A DNA stretch of 64,000 nucleotides from Rhynchopus sp. YZ270_cl-10 (Eukaryota; Euglenozoa; Diplonemea; Diplonemida; Diplonemidae). Shown here in pieces: positions 34,670 through 45,351 of this stretch. The stretch's first letter is position 1; each line of letters starts with the position of its first letter. The stretch is taken from positions 558,001 through 622,000 of the forward strand of contig OZ037874.1 of assembly GCA_964035575.1 (NCBI GenBank), written 5' to 3'. Made by a program: the position numbers and the translations under genes. The notes beneath the pieces were generated by a model. That model searched no databases. It saw only the letters and a list, made by a program, of their open reading frames with translations, and was not told where the DNA came from.

Positions 34670-37120
34670 CGAAGAAAGGATGACACACATGACACACATA
34701 GACTAGACCAAACTATCTCCACTCTTTTCACACCTTTTCACAAACCCCTCCCACCCTCCCCATCATCTACCAAAAAAGCCGAGTGCCCGAGAGGGCTTTC
34801 GACTTTGTAGTTGTCTTTGCTTTGTTTTGTTTGGGTTTGATTTTGTGTTTTTGATAATGTAGGTCAGCCGCCCTATAGGTGGCCGCTACCTTGTTTATCA
34901 CCGTTTTCCCCCCCAGAGCCACTGGTTTTTTTTCTCTTTTTGCCTTTCCGATCAGGGTGGGGTAATGATTGTATACCTGCTTACAGCTTCCCTGTAAACC
35001 ACTCCCATGCGCAACACTCCGGGGTGCGATAACCCGCGGAGTGTCAGTGCCTGCGTCCCAGAGGCGTTTGCACCTATCAACTTCACTTTCTTTTTGATTG
35101 CCCATAGTTGTTTGACTGTTTTCTAATCGTTGAGTATTGTTGGTCAAAGGTTTGCGGGGGGGGGGGGGGGGGGGGGGAGTTTTATTGTCGAATCTTGCAT
35201 GCATGAGACAAGACTGTTGCCCCGCTTTTTATTAAAAAAATTATAGCGATGGACGAAAAAGGGTTGCCCTTTTTGCCAAAATAGGGTCTCAGGGTTGTTC
35301 CTTGTTCTCGGAAAAAACAGCAAAATTCTGGATTTATGTTCCCGTTTTTTTCCTTTTTTGGGTGGGGTTTTTTTGCCCTTTTTCAGGCTTTCCGAGCTCT
35401 ACCCTCACTGTAGTGGGGTCATTTCGAGAAAATGGACAAGTTCTTGATTGATACAAATTTTGGTTACGACCACTACTGAGTTGCTCACAATGCTAAATGA
35501 GTGTCAGAACTGTGATTCTGGGCCCACTTTAACCGCCCCTCGAAATTCAAAAAGGGGTCCCAAACCCGGGCGCGCTGCACGCGCGCGGAACTTTTTGCAG
35601 CTTTGGCCTAGTTGCATTTTTGGCTGCAAAATGCAAGGGGATCCCCGAAGACGTTGGGAATATTATTTGGATGGGGCAGTGATTTTGTACCTGCATACAC
35701 GCTCCCTAGTGGTAACCGTGTGCATGCCAATGAAGTGCTCTCTGGGGTTCGATAACCCGTGGAACCAGTGCTTCCGCCGATGAACGGTGAGGCGTTTACA
35801 CTTCTCTGTTTGCGGAGCAGAAAATAATATAAATGGCGCCGCAGGCAAAAAATTTTGGGTACGGTGTAAAAATCTAGCCTCTGACGAACACTTTTTTGCA
35901 GAGCAAAAAATGAAAAATGGCGCCGCAGGCAAAAATAAATTGGGGGTACAGCCCTGGACGGTGCAGGATTTTGTTGTCAATTTTTTTTTTCTTGCCCCCT
36001 GAAAACTCTTGCTTTTGAGAGTTTCGACCATTTCACCACACTGGTGGTGTGTCACCTACAGTGACACCCACCAGAAACCACAACAAAGCCCCCTAAGGAA
36101 AAAAGGAAAAAAAAAAAAGGAAAAAAAAACTAAAATCCAGAATTTCATGTTCTCGGTCCCACTTAGGAACTTCCCTGTAGGGTCTCGCCTTTTTTTTTTT
36201 TTTGTCATTGGATCCGAACGCGCTTTATCCCAACGTACCAGTTGTTTGTTTTCTTTTGTAGCTGTGTGTGTGCACAAGAGGCGTATCTATTTGCTCTGCT
36301 CTGTGTCGCAAGCATTGTGCTAACAATGTTAGGCTCTCTATAGTCTATGCAGAAAGTGAAGCTTGCTCAGATGGCAACTACACTATTTCCAATAATTTGT
36401 AAAAAATAAAAATGGGTGTTTTTTTGTGTATTTTTTTGTGTTTGTGTACCATCCAGTGGATTCCACAAGGATGCTCATTGCTACTTCTTGTCCCCCAGTT
36501 CCCCCTCCAACCTATTTGTTACACGAAGCTTTGGAAAACAGAGCAACCTCTTTCTTCTATTTACAAATTTTCATTTTGCACTGTGTTATCATTTACCCTG
36601 TTTTCTGAGGTGATGCTATGGTTCATTACCTTCTTTTTTTTCTTTTCTTTCTGCTTCGACATTGCTGTTACTGTTGATTTACCCCTTTTTTGGGACTTTG
36701 GGATCGTTTTTTCTTTGGTGACTAAGTTCGAGAGGCTTAGGATCACTACCAATTGTTCTTCTTTTTCATATTTTTTTTTATTTGCCATTTTTAGCTGCTA
36801 TCCTGCAAAGTAGTCTAAAATTCAACATTTTTTTTTGCCGTCATTTTTGAGTAATTTTTTGACTACATCCACTTTACCCAGAGGCACCTGATTTGGACCT
36901 CTGTTGCCCTCAGTGTCTGCGTCCTTCAAGCGTAGTGCACGACACATATCCCACTGCCATTTTTTTTTTTCCCCCTCTGTTCCGTTTCTTTCCCTCCCTT
37001 CCACCGAAAGCTCGTTAACTGTGCTTCGCCCTCATAAGACAAACCAAAAAGATCATTTTTCATTTGTACCCTGAACCCTTCACCCTGTACCTTTCTCTGC
37101 ACACACACGTCAGGCATTTT
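34670..37120. other. Intergenic, repeat-rich, no gene seen
   Basis: It contains two related RNA-like segments (34960-35090 and 35675-35790), each with a GGGG..CGATAACCC stem-loop, and a 24-G run at 35155-35178. A repeat unit (about 35390-36000) has an inverted relative at about 42460-42790, and a 14-bp-stem hairpin lies near 36045-36078. Near 36786 there is a diverged hairpin motif copy. Approaching 37121 the sequence is C/T-rich leader. No credible coding frame was found. Confidence 0.5.
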
Positions 37121-37936
37121 ATGCAGAAAACGATGAAGCCCACGACCTTGCTGCGTGCATGCATTGCAGTGCTGTTATGTGTGGGCACAGAGGCAGACGA
37201 CACCTCGTATGCTCCAGGTGTGGTTCACCCCTGTGACAATGTCACTGAGCTGAGCGAGGCTGGGAATGTGAGCTATTCATACGAAGGGAGCCACCACACG
37301 GAGTGCTGGCATATTGCGTGCAGCAAGGACGTTGTGATGAGGGTGTCGGCCGCACAGCTGTCCACCCAGTCTGTCGTGTCTCTGTACAGCTCGAATGGGA
37401 CGTACTTCACCTTGGGGAAGGAATTCAACAATGTCTCTGTGGCCACAGACCTTGATGTTGTGCTGAGCGGTTCTGTGTTTGTGCAGTTCAGAAGCGGCGA
37501 CTTCTCAGGAAGGTCAGTATTTAACTTTGACTACATGTGTGTTGATGCAACACCTGCACCACCCACCGACGTGCCAGCCACACGTACTCCGGGTGTGCAT
37601 TTTCCCTGCGATTCACACACCGAACTGAGCGATGCTGGGAACGTGAGCTATTCACACACATCTGACCAAAACCCCCACACGGAGTGCTGGCACCTTGCCT
37701 GTGACAAGCACGCTGTGATCAGGATTTCAGCCATGCAGTTGTACTCCGGGACCACCTTGCTCATGTACAGCTCAGTGAATGGGACGGACTTCACCTTGGA
37801 GAAAAAGGTCAGCTACATCTACGAGGACACAGACCTTGAGGTTGTGCTGAACGGTTCTGCGTTTGTGCAGTTGTACAATGACTACTACTCGTGGAGTCCA
37901 GCATTTAACTTTGGCTATGTGTGTGTTACAGACTAA
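37121..37936 (+). CDS. Secreted Cys-repeat protein, short form (copy 1)
   Basis: Encodes 271 residues. ATG 37121 is used because all three family members share sequence from here (MQKTMKPTTLL) while upstream sequence differs. Residues about 5-25 form a signal peptide ending near GTEADD. Two tandem repeats of roughly 125 residues follow. Each has Cys near its start, CWHIAC or CWHLAC in the middle, a hydrophobic VVLSGSVFVQF or VVLNGSAFVQL strand and a final YxCV, linked by a Pro/Thr-rich TPAPPTDVPATRTPG segment. Many N-glycosylation sites are present. The pattern is reminiscent of CUB-like beta-sandwiches, but I cannot name the family. It ends FGYVCVTD without a membrane anchor, so a soluble secreted product is predicted. 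It is protein-identical to 58328-59143. Confidence 0.85.
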   Translation: MQKTMKPTTLLRACIAVLLCVGTEADDTSYAPGVVHPCDNVTELSEAGNVSYSYEGSHHTECWHIACSKDVVMRVSAAQLSTQSVVSLYSSNGTYFTLGKEFNNVSVATDLDVVLSGSVFVQFRSGDFSGRSVFNFDYMCVDATPAPPTDVPATRTPGVHFPCDSHTELSDAGNVSYSHTSDQNPHTECWHLACDKHAVIRISAMQLYSGTTLLMYSSVNGTDFTLEKKVSYIYEDTDLEVVLNGSAFVQLYNDYYSWSPAFNFGYVCVTD

Positions 37937-39508
37937 ACGTATATTTCCCCTCAGTGATGAGCAGTTGCACATCCACTTGTTCGAGGTTGTGTGGCTTGCC
38001 GAGCAGTTGTGAACCGCCTCCGTTCTCTTACGCTGCGGACCACTGGCGTCCCACCCTTTGCATGAGCTCGACAGGGCTGCGTTTTTATCACGTTTCAACG
38101 ACTCTCTTGTTTTTATTTTAACCCTATCAGTCCGGAAGCCTCATATGTGGCTTTGCTAATGGACCAATAAAAAGTTCCCACTTTCCTGGTCAGCGAGAGC
38201 GAAAAACCCCCCCTTTTTTTTTTGTGCTCTCGGACTGATAGGGTTGATGAAGTATCTCTTTAGTTAATATCATATCATTTCTTTTCTTTTTTCCCACGAA
38301 GAAAAATCGTGGCTGCTATCTAGTGATAGGAGTCTATAAGGAAGCAAAATTTCCTTTTCCTACAGAGCCATGGTTTATAGGGACCCTGCTACGAAATAAT
38401 AGTGGCCATTTATGGCTGGGGTATAAATAGGTGTGTGTTCTAGTTTGATCCGTTTGTTATGCGGAACACTTCGAACTCCCGCCCTGTGCATGTGCTCGAC
38501 TAGGCCGCGTTTTTAGCACCTTTCATTTTCATTTTCATTTGCTTTTATTTTTCTTTCTGGAGAGGAACCCTTGCTCCTACTGATGAGATGCTGCCGGGGG
38601 TTCAGAGAACGTGGTATAGGAGCAGGCAGCTCGAAACCACAAAGTTTTGTTGTCAGCCCACGGCCTGCTAAGAGGACCCGTGCTACACAATTAGGGAAAG
38701 GTGTACTGGCTGTACCCTGTTTGTTCAGTTGCAAAAAAAAACAAAAAATAAAGACAAAAAAAAGAGGAGACGACGCTGGTGGAAAACTCCATCTTTCGAT
38801 TGAAAAGAATATCTTAATCATTTTCCTACAACAATTGCATTGCAAGCAGAACCAAAGGCATTCAGATGACACCATGTTCGTTTGGAACAAAAAGCATTGT
38901 GGCTGGTATCACTAAGCCAGTCACCCACCTGCAGGGTTTTTGGGTTCAGTTTTGTATCACTGCTGTCGAGCATTTGTCCGTGCAATTGTTGCTAATTTGT
39001 TTTTTTAGAGTGAATACCACTGAAGAAGTGCCTGTGGGTTTTGGACAACCCGCAGCGAACCGGCATCTACTTTAGTTGTGCCGTTGTTTGCATTTCCAGT
39101 GACATTTTTATATACCCACGAGCGTAGCAGATAGGATAAGCAGTTCCTCAGATACGGTCATCAGTCACCCCTCCATGAGCGATCAACGAACTTTATATCA
39201 CACCTGAATTTTTTCACTGGGAGAAATAAGGTCCGACTTTTTTTCAGTTGAGGGTCTTAGGAAGAGTGAATTCACTTTTCTCTCCGTGAAACATACTGTG
39301 TTTCGAAAAAATATGGACCAGAATAATTATAGACCTTTTGGAGTGATCAGAGGTACTTTTTTGCAGCTCGAGTCAAGAAAAATCACGAAAATCACGAAAA
39401 CAATTTTTCTGGTCCATATTTTTTCAAAACGCGGTTGTTTTTTTCATTCTTCCGAGAAGTTGCCAAAATCGTAAACAGAGATTTTTTTGTGGGGGGGTGG
39501 GGGGGGGG
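37937..39508. other. 3' flank of surface-protein copy 1, duplicated elsewhere
   Basis: 37937-38345 closely matches 59144-59826, and 38820-39105 closely matches 57305-57575. It holds a small TIR unit (38120-38245), a hairpin motif copy (38291-38350), a degenerate second copy of the 38050-38095 sequence near 38480, and an inverted pair GAAAAAATATGGACCAGAA (39304) versus its complement ending 39422, probably a 130-bp MITE remnant. No gene was seen. Confidence 0.55.
38120..38245. repeat. 126-bp TIR unit (AACCCTATCAGTCCG ends)
   Basis: AACCCTATCAGTCCG at 38120-38134 and its exact complement at 38231-38245 bound this unit. The same unit at 59328-59710 is enlarged by a 263-bp insertion. It could fold as a strong hairpin in the 3' flank of the gene. 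Confidence 0.7.
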
Positions 39509-39603
39509 TAGGGGAGTCCACGTAGCCGTTTTTTCTGTCACACACCCCAAAAAATCATAAAAAAATGCAAAAAAATCATTCCAAAACACAAAACCACCCC
39601 ACA

Positions 39604-40280
39604 CCATGGACTCGTAATGACATTACGTGACGAGGGACGAGGGAAATTACGTGGGAAATTACGCGCGCAATGACGTCGTCACGACGCGGGCACCCCCTCG
39701 TAATGACGACGTCATGACGTGGGGTTTCCCTCGTCACGACGACGGCATTACGACGTCATGACGAGGGGGTGCCCTCGTAATTACGAGGGCACCCCTCGTA
39801 ATTACGAGGGGTGCTCCCGTGGTCATTGTCTGGCTATTGCCTCCCAGGGAAAGGGACTCTCGAATTTTTTTTTTTGGCCCCTATATAGGGCTAATTTCGA
39901 CGATTTGAGGCCATTAAAAGCAAAATTTGGCACTTTTAAGCATCTGTGGGGGTCTAATGGCCGTATTTTGGCTGAAATTTGACTTGACAATTTTTTTCAC
40001 CATTTGGTCAATCTGAGGTTTTCTTTGGATTTTTTGGGCCACTTTATGACCTACCACGCCCGATTTTTGAAAAAAAAATTTTTTTTTGTATTGGTCAAAA
40101 ATCGCCTTGTCGTGGGTGCCCACGTCATGACGACGTCGTGACGTGGTAATTACGAGGGGGTGCCCTCGTAATTACCTCGTCATGACGAGGGCACCCCCTC
40201 GTAATTACGAGGGGGTGCCCTCGTCAAGGCACTCGTAATTACCTCGTCATGACGCGCGTAATGTCATTACGAGTCCATGG
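39604..40280. mobile_element. 677-bp nested element with subterminal palindrome arrays
   Basis: The ends match inversely over 24 bp: CCATGGACTCGTAATGACAT and onward at 39604, complement ending 40280. CCATGG on each side may be a palindromic target duplication. About 190 bp inside the left end and 150 bp inside the right end are densely packed with TGACG/CGTCA and CTCGTAATTACGAG units in both orientations. The central 300 bp has unrelated A/T-rich sequence. The layout resembles subterminal transposase-binding arrays. Confidence 0.75.
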
Positions 40281-40612
40281 TGCAGAAAACACATTTCTGG
40301 GACAATTCCTTACTATTTGATGCCTTTTTGGCACTTTTTGGCACTTTTGGGAACTTTTTTTGGCACTTTTTGTAGCGTTTTCACCCCATTTTTACCGTTT
40401 TCTAAGGGGGTTTGATACAGGGCGATTTATCAAAAAATTCAATTTTTTTCAATAGCCCAAAACAAGAGGAAAAGAGGTTTTTTCCACTCAGATGTGTCCA
40501 CAGAGCGATTTCTGGGGGGTTTTGGGGCCAAAAGTCTATTTTTTTGTACGCCTTTGCTGAAAATTTTGAAATTTTTTTTTGCCGTAAAAACCACATTTTA
40601 GCCGGGAGGAGG

Positions 40613-41400
40613 AAGTGTGACATAAGTGTGACATTGGAGGGGGGCATCTCATAGCCCAGAAAAAAGCGCTTTTTTTACTTGGAAGTAGGGTTTTCTGCCT
40701 ATTTGGGTGTCCCCGCATCCATTCCGAGCCGAATTCTGGCCTTCTGTGACTTTTTCGGCGGCCCTTTTGGGGTCGGCATTTGGTAATCATCCCAAGAACA
40801 CCCCAAAGAACAGGTATTTTTAGGGTAAAATGAGTATTTTTTTTGAAAAAAAATATTTCTGGGGGTGCCAAAAAAGCCCCAAAACTATATTTTCCCACCC
40901 CCGGACCTCACCCCAATATGATGGGAATGGTTTTTGGGTCTTTACAGGTACTCTTTGTAACTAGAAAGCGTGATTTGCTAAGTGTGACATAAGTGTGACA
41001 TAAGTGTGACACTAAGTGTGACATAAGTGTGACAGCGGAGGGGGGCATCTCATAGCCCAGAAAAAAGCGTTTTTTTTACTGGAAAGTAGGGTTTTCTGCC
41101 TATTTGGATGTCCCCGCATCCATTCCGAGCCGAATTCTGGCCTGTAGTGACTTTTCTGGTGGTTTTTTTCGGGGTTGGTATGTTGGAAACACCCCCAAAA
41201 ACGGGTATTTTAAGGGTAAAATGAATACTTTTCCCAGAAAATTTTATTTCTGGGGCCGAAAATCGGTGCCAAAAAAGCCCCAAAAGCATATTTTCCCACC
41301 CCCGGACCTCACCCCAGTATGTTGGGAGTGGTTTTTGGGCTTTAGGGGTACTCTGTGGAACCAGAAAGTGTGATTTGCTAAGTGTGACATAAGTGTGACA
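40613..41400. repeat. Two ~390-bp direct repeats plus 11-bp minisatellite
   Basis: The block starting GGAGGGGGGCATCTCATAGC (about 40636) recurs at about 41038 with scattered differences through CCCGGACCTCACCCCA and the GTGATTTGCTAAGTGTGACA end. AAGTGTGACAT units separate and follow the copies (40979-41034, 41380-41400). It lies inside the 39509-41634 element. Confidence 0.85.
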
Positions 41401-41653
41401 AAAGCGTTACATTTTTGTTACACATTTTTCGTGTTTTTTTTCAGAAAAACCCAATTTTTTTTGGGAACAAAGCTTCTGTTGAGGTCGTCTGTGGTTTTAA
41501 TGAGATATTTTTGTGATCGGGAGGTGGTTTTGGGGCCAAATACGACTATTTTAGTGGATTTCTTAACCTAAAACTCAAAAAAATGGGTTTGTGACACGGT
41601 TTCTTAAGGAATTCCTACTACGTGGACTCCCCTAGTGGGGGGGGGGGGGGGGG

Positions 41654-42238
41654 TTCGACCCCCCTTGGGGGTTTTTTCAGACGTGTCCAGGGGGGGTGGA
41701 GAAAAAAAAATCCGGGGGCCCGAAAAAGTTCCAGGGGGGGTCAGGCCCGGCATGCACCCACACTCGCCATGGGGCCATATTCAGCCTCGTGCCTCGTGAA
41801 CAAAGTGACCCCGTGACAGCCAGAACGCGACTCAATTTGTCAAGCGCCGAAGCAAAAGGAAGCATGCAGCATGGCAAAAGACAAAAAGTAGCGTACCGTG
41901 CGCCTGCGGCGCAAGCTTGTATCACACCCTTCCCACGACATAATTTGGCGGTAAAAATGTGTAATTTTAAGCGCAAATTTTTGAAATGTTGGGTACCGTG
42001 GCTTCGCCAGGAACCTTTGGGTGCCATGACCGCCGTTTCTTTTGTAAATGTACTGAGGTTACTGATAATTCGTGTGCCCCGTCTGCCTGGTGTAAATATC
42101 AGTGAAGAGCCGAACTCCGCAGTTGGACAACCACGGAATTCTCACATTCCGCCGGAGGCCCCCAACTTGAGCTAAGGTGGGGACCCGGGCGCGCGCAGCG
42201 CGCCCGGGCTCGGCTGACAAAAATTTCGACCCCCCTTG
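41654..42238. repeat. Dispersed repeat core copy flanked by 14-bp direct repeats
   Basis: TTCGACCCCCCTTG occurs at 41654-41667 and 42225-42238. Between them lies a copy (about 41815-42215) of the core shared with 15285-15725 and 60026-60478, including GTACCGTGCGCCTGCGGCGC, GCGTACC-like GTGGCTTCGCC, and a CCCGGGCGCGC hairpin near 42184-42207. The direct repeats may be target duplications. Confidence 0.6.
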
Positions 42239-42887
42239 AGGCCTGAAAAACCGGATCGAAAAATAAACTCTGATCCAGAGTCCTAGCTTGCCTGGGTCAG
42301 TGGGTCAAGCTGACCCAAGTGCCTGGGTCGCGACCCACGAAAAAAAAAAAAAAGGGGAATTAATTAATTTGGAAATTGGGAAATTCTGATTTTTTTCCCT
42401 CTTTGGGGGGCCCACCACCTTTTCTGGGGTAAGAAAAAAATATCGACAAAAAAATCCGGCACCGTCCAGGGCTGGGCCCAATTTTTTTTGCCTGCGGCGC
42501 CATTTTTCCTTTTTTGCTCCGCAAAAAAGGGTTCGTAGACTGACTCTGTGGTGTAAAAAGCTACATTTTTACACCGTACCCTAATTTTTTTCGCCTGCGA
42601 CGCCATTTTATATATTTTGTGTTGGGTGATCTATGAACGGGGAGTGATTTTTATGGTTATAGTAGAGTTCCATTTAACGTTGTGAGCAACTCACTAGTCG
42701 TAGTGACCAAAATTTGTATCAGTCAAGAACTTGTCCATTTTTCTGAAATGACCCCACCACAGTGAGGGTAGAGCTCGGAAAACCCAAAAAAGCCAAGACA
42801 AGCCCCCCAAGGCCCAAAACCTCTGCTGACCCAAAAAAAAAAATTCTGACCCAGATTTGGCATTTTTTTTCAAAACCAAGCTAGGAC
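42239..42887. repeat. Inverted relative of the 35390-36000 repeat
   Basis: 42460-42790 contains, in reverse orientation, the same blocks seen at 35390-36000: CCTGCGGCGCCATTTTT, ACACCGTACCC, GTTGTGAGCAACTCA, AAATTTGTATCA, and GGGTAGAGCTCGGAAA. Near 42290-42345 are TGGGTCAGTGGGTCAAGCTG-type palindromes. No gene is present. Confidence 0.6.
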
Positions 42888-43316
42888 CATGGATGTCCAA
42901 AGTACTTGAAGTATATCAAGTACTTGATCCCCCAAAAAACCCAATACTTGATACTTCAAGTACTTGACACCCTATTTTTTTTTCTCGTACTTTTTTACTT
43001 GTTTTCTCTCTGTCAAGTACTTTTTTCACAAAAAAAACGTCAAGTACTTGATCAAGTACAAAAAAAAGTGGGTACTTGAGCAAGTACTTGACGTTTTTTT
43101 TCGAAAACAAGTACTTGACAGACCCTGTCAGAGGGTAAAAAAGTAAAAAAGTACGAGAAAAAAAAATAGGGGGTCAAGTACTTGATTTTTGTCAAGTACT
43201 TGATCAATCTTCAAGTACTTGACTGTCATTTTGAGAGGAAAAAAAAGGGGGGGTCAAGTACTTCAAGTGCCATAAAAAATCAGAAAAAAGTACTTCAAGT
43301 ACTTTGGACATCCATG
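42888..43316. mobile_element. 429-bp TIR element with 6-bp target duplication and AAGTACTTGA array
   Basis: Ends are CATGGATGTCCAAAGTACTT and its complement, continuing to about 25 bp, flanked by TAGGAC at 42882-42887 and 43317-43322. The interior is almost wholly built from palindromic CAAGTACTTG and TCAAGTACTTGA units (over fifteen) with short T-runs between them. There is no coding capacity. Confidence 0.8.
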
Positions 43317-43359
43317 TAGGACCCTGCTCTGATCGTAAAAAAAAAAAAAAAAGAAGAAA

Positions 43360-43599
43360 TCGTCCAATCGCAGTCATTCCCCACACAGCGCTATTTTCCT
43401 GTGATGTAATATAAAATCACGTATTCGATGAAAAAAAGCAGTTTTTTTTACACTTTTACCAACCATTTCGTGGACGCGCGCGCTCGGTATTATACTCGCT
43501 ACGCTTCTGAAATGTCATATCGCACTTGTCCACGGAAGACTTGGTGCGTTGAAAAAGGGCTACTTTTTTTTCATCGGCATAACTAGTTATTTTCCTTTT
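43360..43599. repeat. 240-bp direct repeat, copy 1
   Basis: Almost identical to 60819-61060, from CGTCCAATCGCAGTCATTCC through the GGACGCGCGCGCTCGG block to CATCGGCATAA and TTTCCTTT. It has no reading frame and no terminal inverted repeats, so it may be flank shared through segmental duplication. Confidence 0.85.
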
Positions 43600-44157
43600 A
43601 CCCACCTATCAGAGTTACGACGTCTTTGGTGACTAAGCACGAGAGGCTTTAGGTTAATCTGAGAAATTTTTCTCAGTGATTTCCAGTGTCACAATTTTCC
43701 TTTTTTTTTTTTAGAAGAGTAGAATCATTCAATCTTGCAAGGTTTGCTTCTCTGAGATATCTGCACTCCCCCCACACCCCCCCCCCCTAGGGGCCGCAGT
43801 CCCCTAAGGAAATTATGTAACAATAATTCATTTTGCCACTTTTTGGCGTATAGTGGCCACAACCTGCAGAGAACCACCCCAGAATAGGTCAGAAACACCC
43901 TGTGAGGCAAAATTGGGTGAAAATTCGACTCTAGAATGTGAAAAAATGGGAAAAAATAGCAAAAAACTGGCTTTTTGGGGATTTTGGCCATTTTGACCAA
44001 AACCCCGATTTTTCATGAAAAAACATGAAAAAACACCAAATTCGATGTTTCAGAGAGTCATTTGAGCCCTATTTTGCCCCAAAAACGTGCTTGGAGTCCA
44101 TTCTCGCCTGTTTTTCACATTTTTACGCCTTTTCTTTGGTGAATTTGGCCAAAATTT

Positions 44158-44590
44158 GGTCAAAATGACCCCCTGTCCACCCCCTGTCTACCCCCTGTCC
44201 AAGGCCAGGATTTTTCCCCTGGCCATCACATAAAGTAGGGTATGGTGCAAATTTTGGTATGTACCCCCCCAAAAAATGGTCTGCGGACCCAACGGAACCG
44301 GTTTTTTACCCTTTGGAGGACTCAGAAGCACTAGAAATGGGGAAAATGAGTGAAAAATTGCCCTCCCCCCCAGAGAGGGGGGTAGGGGCGGTTTTTGGGC
44401 TAAAAAATGCCAAATTAGGGCTGCCAGAGGCCTCTTGGGGTCACTCTCCTGTGGAAATCGTACTCCTAGGGGTCCTGTGGGCCTGATTTCGACGAGCTGC
44501 ACCCTTTTGGGCCCCTAGAACCGATCTTGGTTTGAAATATTGAGTCGAATATGACCCCTGGACAGGGGGTAGACAGGGGTCATTTTGACC
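44158..44590. mobile_element. 433-bp nested inverted-repeat unit
   Basis: Left GGTCAAAATGACCCCCTGTC (44158), then repeats of CACCCCCTGTC/TACCCCCTGTCC. Right GGACAGGGGGTAGACAGGGG with TCATTTTGACC ending 44590. The left end has one more CCCCCTGTC unit than the right. Lies inside 43788-45351. Confidence 0.6.
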
Positions 44591-44930
44591 TCAAAACACC
44601 AAAAAACGGCCAAAAAAAGTACCTAAAGTGTCCAAAACAGGTCGGAATGGACTCACAGGACATCCCTGGGGTAGTTTTGTGCCCAAGCAGCTGCCATGAT
44701 GTCGAAATTTTACAATTTTTTTGAAAATTTGGTCAAAAATGGTCATTTGTCCCAAAATGGCCCAAATGGCCGATTTGTGCTTTATTTTCCATTTTTTTTG
44801 TGTTTCTGGTAATCAGTCACCCAAAAAAAAGGACACATTTTTGCCATACCATACATATTTGTTCGGTTCCTCCCATTTTTTGTGCAATTTTTCGTGTTTT
44901 TTGCATTTTTTGTGCATTTTTTTGACCAAA

Positions 44931-44999
44931 ACTTAGTGAAACTTAGTAAAACTTAGTGAAACTTAGCAAAACTTAGTGAAACTTAGTGAAACTTTGCTG
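44931..44999. repeat. Seven 10-bp units of ACTTAGTGAA
   Basis: Tandem ACTTAGTGAA with ACTTAGTAAA and ACTTAGCAAA variants; the last unit decays to ACTTTGCTGA. Inside the 43788-45351 transposon. Confidence 0.9.
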
Positions 45000-45351
45000 A
45001 AAATAACCCCAACAAAACCATTTCTTGAGCGGAATACCCGGTAATTGTGGTTGAAAATAGGTGCCTAGAACATGTTCTGAGTGGTTTTGGGGGTGAAATA
45101 GCCCCAAATACCCCCACAAAGCAAAAAATGTGCCAAAATTGGCCATATCGCCCCAAATGGCCAAAAGGGCTGAAAATCCTATTTTTTCACACTTTTTTCA
45201 CTTTCTGAGGTGCCAAACCATGGAATTCTGGGTCACACTGCCCCGGAAACCTATTTTGGGTGTCAGACACACCCTGAGGTGCCCACTAGATGCCCAAAAA
45301 ATGACGAAATAATTATTGTTACATAATTTCCTTAGGGGACTGCGGCCCCTA

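Larger units (their letters stand above)
39509..41634. mobile_element. 2126-bp TIR element inserted in a poly-G run
   Basis: Left end TAGGGGAGTCCACGTAG (39509) and right end with the exact complement (to 41634), with weaker inverted similarity continuing to GTGACA/TGTCAC. G-runs flank both sides (39491-39508 and 41637-41653), and TA is a plausible target duplication. Inside are a nested element (39604-40280) and two direct repeats of about 390 bp (about 40613-41000 and 41022-41400), joined by AAGTGTGACAT minisatellite units. No transposase is present. Confidence 0.72.
43788..45351. mobile_element. 1564-bp element with perfect 41-bp TIRs in a poly-C run
   Basis: The TIRs at 43788-43828 and 45311-45351 are perfect complements over 41 bp, starting TAGGGGCCGCAGTCCCC. 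Poly-C flanks both ends, and TA may be the duplicated target. Comparison with the paralogous flank at 57596-57700, where the C-run continues straight into the next sequence, shows the empty site. Inside lie a nested inverted unit (44158-44590) and a 10-bp minisatellite (44931-44999). It has no transposase frame. Perfect TIRs suggest recent activity. Confidence 0.88.

Noticed and set aside
35690-35770. tRNA gene
   Set aside because: CTAGTGGTAA and GGTTCGATAACC resemble boxes A and B, but no acceptor or anticodon stems form.
37064-37120. Upstream extension of the short surface gene
   Set aside because: There is no ATG in the extension, and the sequence is not shared by the other two family members.
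44721-45312. Small frames inside the 43788-45351 element as a transposase
   Set aside because: All are under 110 codons, Phe/Trp/Pro-rich translations of repeated words, without catalytic motifs.
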